The notes under the pieces: generated by a model
The model's database searches: none
Seen by the model: the letters and a program-made list of their open reading frames with translations, nothing else
Told to the model about the DNA's origin: nothing
Position numbers and translations under genes: made by a program
Origin: Stomoxys calcitrans
Taxonomy: Eukaryota; Arthropoda; Insecta; Diptera; Muscidae
Direction of reading: 5' to 3'
Assembly (NCBI RefSeq): GCF_963082655.1
Contig: NC_081555.1
Location: 14,787,262-14,851,261 of the forward strand
DNA: 64,000 nucleotides
Shown: positions 45,505 through 56,499 of the stretch, piece after piece
Position numbering within the stretch: position 1 is the stretch's first letter
Layout of the letters: each line of letters opens with the position of its first letter

Positions 45505-46533
45505 CAAAATGTCAGCAAAATCGGATGAGAATTGCGCCCTCTAGTGGCTTAAGAAGTTAAGACCCAAGATCGGTTTATATGGCAGCTATATCAAAACATG
45601 GACCGATATGGCCCATTTACAATTCCAACCGACCTACACTAATAAGAAGTATTTGTGCAAAATTTCAAGCGGGTAGCTTTACTTCTTCGAAAGTTAGCGT
45701 GCTTTCGACAGACAGACGGACGTAGGTCGGTTGGTATTGTAGGTCGGTTGGTATTGTAGGTCGGTTGGTATTGTAAATGGACCATATCGGTCCATGTTTT
45801 GATATAGCTGTCATATAAACCGATCTTGGGTCTTGACTTCTTGAGCCTCAATTAGAGGGGCAATTCTTATCCGATTTGAATGAATTTTGGCACTACGTGT
45901 TTTGTTATGATATCCAACAACTGTGCCAAGTATGGTTCAAATCGGTCCATAACCTGATATAGCTGTCATATAAACCGATCTTGGGTCTTGACTTCTTCAG
46001 CCTCTAGAGTGTGCAATTCTTGTCCGATTAGAATGAAATTTTGCACGACGTGTTTTGTTGTGATATCCAACAACTGTGCCTAGTATGGTTCAAATCGGTC
46101 TATAACCTGATATAGCTGTCATATAAACCGATCAGGGATTTTGACTTTTTGAGCCTCTAGAGGTCGCAATTATTATCCGATTTGCCTGAAATTTTGTACG
46201 ACGGATTCTCTCGTGACCACCAACATACGTGTTTATTACGGTCTGAATCGGTCTATAGCCTGATACAGCTCCCATATAAATCGATCTCTCTGCTTTACTT
46301 CTTGAGCCCCCAAAGGGCGCAATTCTTATTCGAATTGGCTGACATTTTACACAGGCCTTCAATATATAATTTAATTGTGGTCCAAACCGGACCATATCTT
46401 GATATCGCTCTAATAGCAGAGGAAATCTTTTTTTATATCATTTTTTCCCAAAGAAGAGATGCCCGGAAAAGAACTCGGCATGTAAGGGTATATAAGATTC
46501 GGCCCGGCCGAACTTAGCACGCTTTTACTTATT
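45505..46533. repeat. Module-A pieces, plus then minus orientation, with a 20 bp triplet repeat
   Basis: Plus-oriented part to ~45722 ending GACAGACAGACGGAC. At ~45722-45775, GTAGGTCGGTTGGTATT is repeated three times in tandem. Minus-oriented units then run to the family terminus GGGTATATAAGATTCGGCCC and CACGCTTTTACTTATTA (46484-46533). Confidence 0.7.
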
Positions 46534-47127
46534 ATTCCCCATGTGATATGTGTGTACGCAAACTGACTCTTTGATTGGGATAAAACTCTTACTCTCTCAC
46601 TCTTTCTGAATTGCTCTCTTCAATTTTCTTTATTTAAGATCTAATGATGGACATACAAGGTTTAAACCGACAAAAAGATTGAGAGTTTAGCTATACAATC
46701 CGAAGAATGAATCAGATCGGTTACAGCACACCTTTAAAGTGTTGGCAAAATTGTTTTTCCTTCATTTTAGCGGCATTCAATATCATGCCCATATATGTAG
46801 TCCAACTCTCTCTTTCTCTTCTCTGTGGAACAAATAATGAAAAGAAAAGTAAAAAATCAATGACCACCTCTTAGAGATAAGCAAAGGAAATTCTTTTTCT
46901 CTTGTTAACAAATTTTGTCTTCCAATTAATCAACTTTTACAATGAATAATTTTTGAATTTCTGTTTTTTTTTTTCTTTTAGGTATTAAAAAAAAGGAAAC
47001 CCTATATATAAAGCAAGATGAGTAAGTTAAAATAATTTTTCTTTGAAATCATATTTTGGACTTTCTCAAACTACTACGACCCTTTTCATAATCGACCAAC
47101 ACTTATCCCAAACCTAATACCAAAATA
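46534..47127. other. No gene seen apart from a candidate micro-exon
   Basis: AT-rich; a CT-rich stretch (TCTCTCTTTCTCTTCTCTG) lies near 46806. The strong polypyrimidine tract at 46957-46980 leads into the next entry. Confidence 0.35.
46982..47021 (+). other. Candidate 40 nt exon ending in ATGA, then GTAAGT
   Basis: A very strong acceptor (TTTTTTTTTTTTCTTTTAG) precedes it and a consensus donor GTAAGT (47022-47027) follows. The 40 nt contain one ATG whose fourth base is the last exon base, so it could be a 5' UTR exon that opens the reading frame. It would suit the non-coding first exons at 29.8-34.4 kb, which splice rightwards. There is no independent support. Confidence 0.3.
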
Positions 47128-47363
47128 TTGGATTGCCCAAAAAGTAATTGCGGATTTTTCATATAGTCGGCGTTGAAAAATTTTTTCACAGCTTGTGACT
47201 CTGTAATTGCATTCTTTCTTCTGTCAGTTATCAGCTGTTACTTTTAGCTTGCTTTAGAAAAAAAGTATAAAAAAGTATATTTGATTAAAGTTTATTCTAA
47301 GATTTATTAAAAATTCATTTACTTTCTTTTAAAAAATCCGCAATTACTTTTTGGGCAACCCAA
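47128..47363. mobile_element. Mariner-derived MITE, 236 bp
   Basis: Ends TTGGATTGCCCAAAAAGTAA (one change) and TTACTTTTTGGGCAACCCAA; TA duplications at 47126-47127 and 47364-47365. Internal sequence as in the other MITEs. Confidence 0.88.
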
Positions 47364-47365
47364 TA

Positions 47366-47938
47366 TTATTCCTTATCAACCCACTGTGCAAATGCTGCAC
47401 TGGTTTTAGTTTAGGAGGTAACTTGCCTACAACCTAAAAACACCATACAACTGGCAAAAAATAAACTAGAACAAAAACTTTATTTTCAACTACGCCTGAA
47501 ACTGAAAGACTCAAAAAAAAATTGGCAAAATTTTCCATGTTTTGTGTTCTATGAATTTTGTTGTTGTTATTGTGGATTTGAATGTTTTATGCAACATACA
47601 AAACGCTTATCGTCTCATGGCGAATGGAAAGACATAACGCAAAAACATGAAACAAAGAACATTTTGGGAACATTACAAATAAAGAAATTCAACTAGAGTT
47701 GTATGAATTTTGAATAAATCCATAAAACTGAAAAAATCTCACGATTCAATTTAAAGGAATATCAAACTGTATAGGATTTGTGGATTTCTAAGGATTTGTG
47801 GTAGCACAAAAAAAAAAAATTAACAAACAATTATGTCTGGTACAGATAACAATGAAATAAAATAGAAAAAAAGAAAATCCGCATAAATGGATTTATACAT
47901 CCTTTTTCGAGGAAATGATTGAAATTGGATTTTCATAG
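47366..47938. other. No gene seen
   Basis: AT-rich, apparently single copy, no recognised feature. Confidence 0.3.
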
Positions 47939-47939
47939 A

Positions 47940-48660
47940 AAACTTTGGACCACAATTAAATTATATGTTGGAGGCCTGTGTAAAATGTCAGCCAATTCGA
48001 ATAAGAATTGCGCCCTTTGGGGGCTCAAGAAGTAAAATAGAGAGATCGATTTATATGGGAGCTGTATCGGGCTATAGACCGATTCAGACCATAATAAACA
48101 CCTATGTTGATGGTCATGAGAGGATCCGTTGTACAAAATTTCAGGCATATCGGATAATAATTGCGACCTCCAGAGGCTCAAGAAGTCAAGACCCAAGATC
48201 GGTTTATATGACATCTATATCAGGTTATGAACCGATTTCAACCATACTTGGCACAGTTGTTGGATATCATAACAAAACACGTCGTGCCAAAATTCATTCA
48301 AATCGGATAAGAATTGCACCCTCTAGAGGCTCAAGAAGTCAAGACCCAAGATCGGTTGATATGACAGCTATATCAAAACATGGACCGATATGGCCCATTT
48401 ACAATTCCAACCGACCTACACTAATAAGAAGTATTTGTGCAAAATTTCAAGCGGCTAGCTTTACTCCTTCGGAAGTTAGCGTGCTTTCGACAGACAGACG
48501 GACGGACGGGCGGACGGACGGACATGGCTAGATCGACATAAAATGTCACGACGATCAAGAATATACATACTTTATGGGGTCTCAGACGAATATTTCGAGT
48601 AGTTACAAACAGAATGACGAAATTAGAATACCCCCCATCTTATGGTGGAGGGTATAAAAA
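47940..48660 (+). repeat. Module-A element, plus orientation, complete 3' end
   Basis: Four or five units are followed by the best example of the 3' end: GACAGACAGACGGACGGACG (48490-48509), ATGGCTAGATCGACATAAAA, ATTTCGAGTAGTTACAAACA and TTATGGTGGAGGGTATAAAA (48640-48659). The GACG run has begun to expand relative to the copy at 50090. Confidence 0.75.
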
Positions 48661-48872
48661 CGTTAAAAAATCAGCAAAAGTGTGGTGTTGCTAGAAACAT
48701 TTGACTGGTTATCCGTATCGCGATTTCAATTTCGTCCAAGAAACATTATCAGCGGACCATGTCAAATGGATCATGGTTCTTTACATTCTATTTTATACTA
48801 GAGTATAGAAAAAAAATTTTACAAAATTTGTAAAAATTTTGTTTTACAATTTTTACAACATTGTCCACATAA

Positions 48873-50550
48873 CAAGTAAAAGCTTGCCAAGTTCGGCCGG
48901 GCCGAATCTTGGGAACCCACCATCATGGATTCTGTTTAATTTTGAGAGCTATATCTGATTATAGATCGATTTGGACCATACTAGGCGTAGTTGTTGAGAG
49001 TAATAACAGAACACCATGAGCAAAATTTCAGCCAAATCGGACAAAAATTGCGGCTTGTAAGGGTTCAAGCAGTCAAATCGAGAAATCGGTTTGTATGGGA
49101 GCAAGTCGACATATGGAAAAGTTCAATCAAATTGGATAACAATAGCGCCCTCTAGAGGCTCAATAAGTCCAATCGGGAGATCGGTTATATGACAGCTATA
49201 TCAGGTTATAGACTGATTTAGACCATACTTAACACAGTTGTTAGAATAGAATACCAAAACGACTTGTGCAAAATTTCAGCCAAATCGGATAACAATAGCG
49301 CCCTCTAGAGGCTCAATAAGTCTAATCGGGAGATTGGTTTATATGGCGGCTATAGCAGGTAATAGACAGATTTAGATCATACTTGGCACTAATGTTGAAA
49401 GTCAGACCACAATGTTATATGCCAAATTTCAACAAAATTTGATAATAGTTGCGCCCTCTAGAGGCTCAAGAAGTCTTACCGGGTGATCAGTTTATATAGC
49501 AGCTATATATCAGAATATGAACTGATTTAGACCATACTTAGCATAGTTGTTGGAAGTCATACCAAAACGATATTTGCAAAATGTCAACCAAATTGGGTAA
49601 CAATAGCGCCCTCTAGAGGCGCAATAAGTCTAATCGGAAGATCGGCTTATATGACAGCTATATAAGGTTATGGACTTATTTAGACCATACTTAGCATAGT
49701 TGCTGGAAGTCACAACAAAATATCACGTGCAAAATTTTAGCCAAATCGGATAAAAATTGCGCCCTCTAGAAGCTCAATAAATCTAGTCGGGAGATCGGCT
49801 TATATGACAGCTATATAAGGTTATGGACTAATTTAGACCATACTTAGCATAGTTGCTGGAAGTCAAAACAAAACATCACGTGCAAAATTTTATCTAAATG
49901 GGATAAGAATTGCGCCCTTTAGAAGCTCAATAAGTCAAGACCCAAGATCGGTTTATATGACAGCTATATCAAAACATGGGCCGATTTGGCCCATTTACAA
50001 TCCCAACCGACTTACACTAATAGGAAGTATTTGTGCAAAATTTCAAGTGCCTTGCCTTACTTCTTCGAAAACAAGCTTACTTTCGACAGACAGACGGACG
50101 GACATGGCTAGATCGACTTAATATGTCAGGACGATTAAGAATATATATACCTCATAGAGGCATATTTCGAGGTTTTACAATTGTAATGACGCAGGCCATC
50201 GTAGCGCAGAGGTTACCAATTCCGCCTACGACGCTGAACGCTAGAATCATGGCGAGACCATCAGTAAAAATTTTCTTCAGTGATTTTCCCCTCCTAATTC
50301 TGGCAACATTTGTGAGGTACTATGCCATGTAAAACTTCTCTCCAAAGAGGTGTCGCACTGCGGCACGCCGTTCGAACTCGGCTATATAAAGGGGGCCCCT
50401 TATCATTGAGCTTAAGCTTTAATCGGATTGCACTCATTGATATGTGGGAAGTTTGCCCCTGTTCCTTAGTGGAAAATGGGCAAAATTTGCATTTACAATT
50501 GGAATGACGGAATTAGTATACAGCCATCCTATGGTGGAGGGTTTAAAAAT
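48873..50550 (+). repeat. Module-A element with both termini, SINE inserted near its 3' end
   Basis: The 5' end reads AACAAGTAAAAGCTTGCCAA, GTTCGGCCGGGCCGAATCTT, GGGAACCCACCAT. The 3' end at ~50525-50550 reads CCTATGGTGGAGGGTTTAAA. ACCCACCAT near the 5' end and ATGGTGGAGGGT at the 3' end form subterminal inverted motifs. Between are ~9 internal units of ~150 bp. No protein is encoded, so it is a non-autonomous element. Helentron/DINE-1-like is my best guess. Confidence 0.65.
50192..50491 (+). mobile_element. tRNA-derived SINE with 18 bp target duplication
   Basis: The head GGCCATCGTAGCGCAGAGG is present; the B box is damaged (GCTAGAATCATGG in place of GGGTTCGAATCC). The flanking TTTACAATT(G)TAATGACG at 50174-50191 recurs with one change at 50492-50509. 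It is inserted in the 3' tail of the module-A element. Confidence 0.85.
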
Positions 50551-50679
50551 GAAATTGTTGCGATTTGTTCGCTTGTTGGTTGGTTTGTGTGTTCCGTATT
50601 GACTCAAAAACGGTCAAAACAATTTTCATGAAATTTTCCCAGAGTAGAGTTTGAGACGCCGGGGAAAATCGGTTACTAC

Positions 50680-51440
50680 ATTCTTTGACATCCAATGGGG
50701 GGGCGGACCCTCCCCTTACCACAATTTTCAAAAACACCAGTTCTCGGAGTTTAGTGCACCTATTTAAGCAAAATTTTGTATGCTACCTTATGGTACGCCA
50801 AAAACACGAAATTTGTATACGATTTTGGGATCAAATAAAGTGGGGGAACGCCCCATCCAAACCCACCCGAACGGACATGTTTACCGATTGGGACAATATG
50901 GGTATCAAATGAAAGGTATTTAAGAGTAGAGTGCAAAATTGGCACAAAAATGTCACCCTACGGATCCGAGGGTCTCCTACCCCCAAAAACACCACCCCAC
51001 AGGACACTTTTACCGCTTTGGTTAATATGGGTATCAAATGAAAGGTATTTTAAAATAGAGTACAAATCTGATATTCATATTTTTTCGTGATGTCTGAGGG
51101 GCCTCCCCACCCCCCAAAACCCGTCAGCAGGACATATATACCGATTGGCAGAACATGGATATCAAATAATAGCAATTTAAAAGTAGAGCAAAGAGCTGAT
51201 ATAAAAATGTATTCCATGATGGCTGAGGCTACCAAACCACACCCACCACCCTCCCACCCCCCAAAACCCATCAACAAGACATATTTACCAATTGGGACAA
51301 TATGAATATCAAATGAAAGGTGTTTGGAAGTTAAGTTCACATCTGTTATAAAAATTTGGCTCAAGGTGTCTATGGAGCCTCCTCAACCCCCAAAAACCTC
51401 ATGAATGTCCAACATCACAAAAAGGGTGTCAAGCGAAAGG
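50680..51440 (+). repeat. Module-B array, ~5 units
   Basis: AATATGGGTATCAAATGAAA and GGTATTTAAGAGTAGAG recur with C-rich stretches (CCACCCCCCAAAACCC) at 120-135 bp. It is preceded by a GGGGGGGCGGACCC run (50697-50710). Confidence 0.7.
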
Positions 51441-51965
51441 TATATGGGATTTGGCTATGAATCTGGTATACACATTTAGGACAGAGTCTAGGACCGGCTC
51501 ACCCATTAAAAACCCTTCAATAGGAGGTGTAGTTCGATAATATGTGAATTAAAAGTAAGGTCTACATCAGTACAGTTCGAAGTATCTGCAACATGTCCTG
51601 CCGTTTAGTGGAACATGATGATAGCGACAATAAAGGATTCAAATAAATTGGTCTTAGCGTCCATATAAAAACAACACCAAACTCGTCATCATGTAGGACA
51701 ACCGAGAATATATTGTCTTCAAATAAGAGAATGTGTCTGACTGAAATCCCCCTCCCCCTATCCTAGCCAAAAAAAAAAGAAACTAAAAATAATATATGAA
51801 GGCCGATCAGTATAGAATAGGACAGCAATAAAAGGTCTTTGTTAGTAGGGGACACTTTTTACCCTCACATTGGGATAGACACAGAAGGACATACGGATCT
51901 TTAAAAATATGATATCCCACCCAAAATGTGGTGGTAGCTTTTTACCGTGCTCTAGATACTGATAG
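51441..51965. other. Diverged module-B remnants, no gene
   Basis: Occasional module-B phrases are present (CAAGCGAAAGGTATATGGGA near 51430, ATCTGGTATACACATTTAGG). The remainder was not recognised. Confidence 0.35.
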
Positions 51966-51970
51966 GAGGA

Positions 51971-52336
51971 CATCAGAAAATTTTTTAGCGGTGGTTATCC
52001 CCTTCTAATGCTGGCGACATTTGTGAGTTACTTTGCCATGAAAAATAACTTCTCCCCAAAGAGGTATCGCTCTGCGCCGTTCGGACTCGGCTATAAAAGC
52101 ATGTCCGTCTATGACGCTAAACGCCTAGGTTCGAATCCTGGCCGGAACATCAGAAAAATTTTTAGCGGTGATTATCCCCTCCGAATGATGGCGACATTTG
52201 TGAGTTACTTTGCCATGAAAAAAATTTCTCCCCAAAGAGGTATCGCTCTGCGCCGTTCGGACTCGGCTATAAAAAGGAGCTTAAAATTGAATCGGACAGA
52301 ACTCATTGATTTGTGAAAAGTTCGCCCCAGTTTCTA
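51971..52336 (+). mobile_element. SINE tandem dimer (two truncated monomers)
   Basis: Monomer 1 (51971-52099) covers only the body from CATCAGAAAA to CGGCTATAAAAG. Monomer 2 (52100-52336) begins at CATGTCCGTCTATGACG, has a B box with one change (GGTTCGAATCC intact after CCTA), and repeats the same body before continuing to the tail. Both share private changes (GTTACTTTGCCATGAAAAA), so they arose by duplication and not by two insertions. Confidence 0.8.
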
Positions 52337-53130
52337 AATTTGTAATTAATTTGGGTAAATTTGTATTTGCTGATGCTGAAATAATTTCAGGATAAGCCCC
52401 CTTAACTTTCTTCAAACCGGTCATGTTTGCTTACTGCGATAATAAGGGGCTCAAATAATTGGAAGAAAACAAATTGGATGTCAAATTTTGAGGCCAAGTG
52501 TTTGGGGGTAATCTCACCCCATAAACTTCCCCTAAACCAATTGCAATTGCGGCTCAAATAAAAGAAATTTAACAGTTCAGCACGATGCTGATATTTTTTC
52601 AGTTCTTAGTTCATTGGTGGTCGCCCCACCCTATATAGGCCTCAAACTGAACATATTTGTGGCTTATGATAAAAAAGGTGCTCAAATCTGATTTATGTTT
52701 TAGGGCCAAGTGTTTCAGGGACGACTCATCCCATAAACTTCCCCTGAACCACACATATATGTGTTTTTTTGGGAGTAGAGTATGAATCTGATATCCACTT
52801 TCGGGGCAAAGGGTTTGGTCCATCACCAAAACCAAGAGAATAAAGAAGATTTAACATCCAAACTTTAATGGGCCGACCCTCCCCTTACACTTTTTTTCAA
52901 AAACGCCAGATCTGGGCGATTGGTTGGGCGATTAAGCGAAATTTAGTTTGTTTATGATAACTCAAAAACAAATATTTGGTATATTTATTTAAGGGGAGAT
53001 GTCTAGGGCGGCCGTCCCACCTCCAAAGCTGGCCAAATGGAAATTTAAACCAATAATGACAATATTATGCTCAAATGAAAGGTATTTGAGACTAGAGCAT
53101 GAATCTGATACATGGAGGTACTCCTCACCC
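52337..53130 (+). repeat. Module-B array, diverged
   Basis: Phrases GGGGCTCAAATAATTGG, AAGTGTTTGGGGGTAATCTC, CATAAACTTCCCCTAAACC and AATGAAAGGTATTTGAGAC are present. Unit borders are blurred. Confidence 0.6.
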
Positions 53131-54389
53131 AAAAAAAAATTAAAACTTTTTGATTAAAAGTTAGTTTTGGGAATATTTTCTTTAAAAACTGCATTTTTGA
53201 AAAGAAAAAAATTCTATAAAAGATAAATTTTGGCAAACATTTCCCAAAAAATAATTTTGAAAACAAAAGCTCTTGTTTTTACTTCTGAACTTGATAACCA
53301 ACCTGACATTCAAACCCTTAAATGTGATCTATTCAGCATACCTACCTACCAACACCAACAATTGAATTCATAAAAAAAATTAAATCAAGTCCCCTTTACT
53401 CTTTTTTTGTGTCTTTTTTCTTGCTTCACATTCATTGACTTGGTTATCTTTTAACAAGTGAAACTTGTTACTGCGCATCTTTTAAGATTTTCAACATGAA
53501 ACGGATGTATTTTAACTTCTTCCTTTTCCGGTGAATTTAACATTTCCGTTATATTGTTGGCTAGCTGCGTTGCACTTTTCGTCTCTAACATTAGCATTTT
53601 CCGTTTTTTATTCAAGCAACTCATGAAGTTTTTTTTCTTATAACAAGGGGTAGAGAGATTAAAACAAAACCCAACTCGGCTCGTTAACGTTTACAAAATG
53701 ATGCGTGGGAGAGATTTGTGAAGCTTACACATTGAAAGACAGTAGTATTTACACACACACATACATACATGTAAGGGATTATAAGTGGATATGTCCATAC
53801 TAGGCTAACAAGGGGTTTAAATGTTGCAAAAAATGCAATCCCTTCACTAGGACCTATGTCCTTACATTTTTATGCTGGTTGCCTTTAAATGAAAGCCACT
53901 TACACACATGCCCAACTTGTCTGAAGGATGAGTATTTAGCCAGCTATCTGTGTGGAGTACCTTAGGAGTTCAAAAGTCATTGCATATGCATGGGGGCGTA
54001 TTTATTTAAACTTAAGTGAGGTCGTTTCAACAAAAAGTTTTAATTAAAATCAGAAAAGTTTGACTGTAATTAAAAAATCATTTTAATTTGATGCTTTTTT
54101 GATGATGATGATGATGAAGGGGAAAGAAATAACTCAAATTTGATGTGAAGTGGCCAAATGAAACTGCTTAAAATATAAACATAAATTCATGCAGGCATAT
54201 TTCCTTGAAAAACCCTTTAATGAATAGGGGAAACTTATTCCCTAGAATAGATTGTTGTCTTACACAGATGAAGATTGATGATATTTAAGAACAAAGTATA
54301 AAGTGTGCACAAATTTGAAATTCCAAGCATAAAAGTTTATATTTTTTTTTTATTTTGAGGGTAAACTCAGTTTAAAGTAAAGAACCATA
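53131..54389. other. No gene seen; (GAT)n at ~54103
   Basis: Apparently single-copy AT-rich DNA with a GATGATGATGATGATGAAG microsatellite at 54101-54120 and ACACACACACATACATACAT at ~53750. Confidence 0.4.
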
Positions 54390-54499
54390 GTTATATGTAT
54401 CAAAATACCACAGTTGAGTTGGCTAGGTCATGTTGTCAGAATGAATGAAGAAGCTCTAGCGAAAAAGTCTTTAAAAGGCAAGCGCTGCGGTATACATAA

Positions 54500-55675
54500 A
54501 GCGGCACGAACAAAAGTCCAATAGGGGGGATCAAGCAGTGAAAACATCTGCGCATGAGATCGGGGGATGAAGAAAAACTTCCATCCCCACGCCAGCACGA
54601 ATTTACCTACGTCGAAGCTTATGGCACGTCGAAATCATCTCGTTCCTTCAACAAACTACCGAAGGTACGTTCGCAAGTTCACCCAGACCGCAGAAGAAAC
54701 GGCTCCCCTAAAAGGGGAGCCTACGTCCCTGCTGACCCGGACATGAACACAGCAAGTGCTCAATAGTATCTTTTTAATCCTTATCGAGGCAAATCCTATA
54801 AAAGTCATAGTGCGGTATTCCCATACGCTCAGCCATTCGGTCTATGGCACGGTACCCGGTTATATACACAAACCGGCACGACCAAAAGTCCGATGGAAAG
54901 ATCAAGCAGTGAAATCATCTCAAAACTTGGTGTCAGAGATTTTAGAAGGAGAGCTTGAGATCGGAGGATGAAGAAAAACTCCCATCCCCACGCCAGCACG
55001 AATGTACCTACGCCGAAGCTTATGGCACCGCCCGCCGGTTCCATCCCGTTCATTCAACAAACTATCAGAGGTACGTTCGCAAGTTCACCCAGACCGCAGA
55101 ATAAACGGCTTCCCAGAAAGGGGAGCCTACGTCCCTGCAGATCCGGACATGAACACAGCAAGTGCTCAATAGTCTCTACTTATCCTCATCGAGGCAACTC
55201 CTACAAAAGTCATAGTGCGGTATTCCAATGCTTTCAGCCATTCGGTCTATGGCACAGTACCCGGTTATTTACACAAACCGGCACGACCAAAAGTCCGATG
55301 GGGAGATCAAGCAGTGAAATCATCTCAAAACTTGGTGTCGGAGATTTTAGAAGGAGTGCATGAGATTGGGGTATGAAGAAAAACTTCCATCCCCACGCAT
55401 GCACGAATGTACCTACGCCGAAGCTAATGGCACCCCCCGCCGGATCCATCCCGTTCATTCAACAAACTACCAGAGGTACGTTCGCAAGTTCACCCAGACC
55501 GCAGAATAAACGGCTTCCCAGAATGGGGAGCCTACGTCCCTGCAGATCCGGACATGAACACAGCAAGTGCTCAATAGTCTCTACTTATCCTCATCGAGGC
55601 AACTCCTACAAAAGTCATAAAGGGGTATTCCCATTCGGTCTATGGCACAGTACCCGGTTATAACCACTGTTAAGG
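54500..55675 (-). repeat. Three ~405 bp tandem copies of the element's C-terminal tail and 3' end
   Basis: GAAGAAAAACTTCCATCCCC-type starts occur at ~54567, 54968 and 55374. The minus strand encodes MGIPHYDFCRSCLDEDK, the start of the CxxC...H...C tail of ORF2, and FGVGTFVLAWGWEFFF. Copies 2 and 3 are most alike. Confidence 0.8.
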
Positions 55676-55689
55676 TATTCATCGACCTA

Positions 55690-56490
55690 TTATCGAACGC
55701 CAGCAACTCCCTCGTCCTCCTTCGGTGGATGACAGGCCAAAGCGCCTTTGCAGTCCTCCTCCGGTCGATGACAGGCCTAAAGTGCCTTTGCGGTCCGGCA
55801 ACCATCCACTGAATACCACCACGCCACCGAGACCGCCCTGACCATTCCCTCTACTGTGTTCAGTAGCTAGACAAATGGCACGTAGGCAAGACCGGTGGCT
55901 GGAACCGAACTCCTCCTGGCGCACTCGTCCGCCCTCTCATGTTCTGGAATCCCCTCATGTCCAGGAACCCATGCCAGAGTCACCAGAAACCCATGCCAAT
56001 GAACCCGGAGCCTATCCAGGGACTCCAAACAATTCGTCACGCATATCGAACTCACCATCCTCGACCCCAAGACCTTGAGCGCCGTCGTACTGTTCACATA
56101 AATACTGAGTAAATACAGAGTAGACCCCCATCCAGTTTTTGACTCCATCTTTGAGCCATCGTTGTAGAACGAGGTCTCATCCTCCATAAGTACAGCATTC
56201 GCCATTCATCCCTCCCAGGGCAAATGCCTTTAGTCCAGTCGACAGTGGTGCCAGGTAGTCGGAGATCCTCCTCAGTCTACCCTCCGTATCCATAACACCC
56301 AGAATCGAACTGTGGCCGCAACCATCCTCGAACTCAAGGCCATGAAAGACCGCACACTCTTCCGGCAGTCTCAGAGACATACCGATATTGAGTGCGTCAG
56401 AGTAGACCACCAGTCCCTGACTCCATCTTGGAGCCATCGGTGTAGATCGAGGTCTCTTACTCCATAAGTACAGCATTCGCTCTTCATTCA
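55690..56490 (-). pseudogene. RNase H domain of the non-LTR element (partly duplicated)
   Basis: The minus strand encodes SFYNDGSKM (first motif, with Asn where TDGS is usual), SSICVTNCLESLDRL (altered DS-A region) and LAWVPGHEGIPEHERADE (last motif with His and Asp). The first motif region appears twice (56130 and 56420). It would degrade RNA in RNA-DNA hybrids if intact; substitutions and frame breaks say it is dead. Confidence 0.75.
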
Positions 56491-56499
56491 TCCCTCCCA

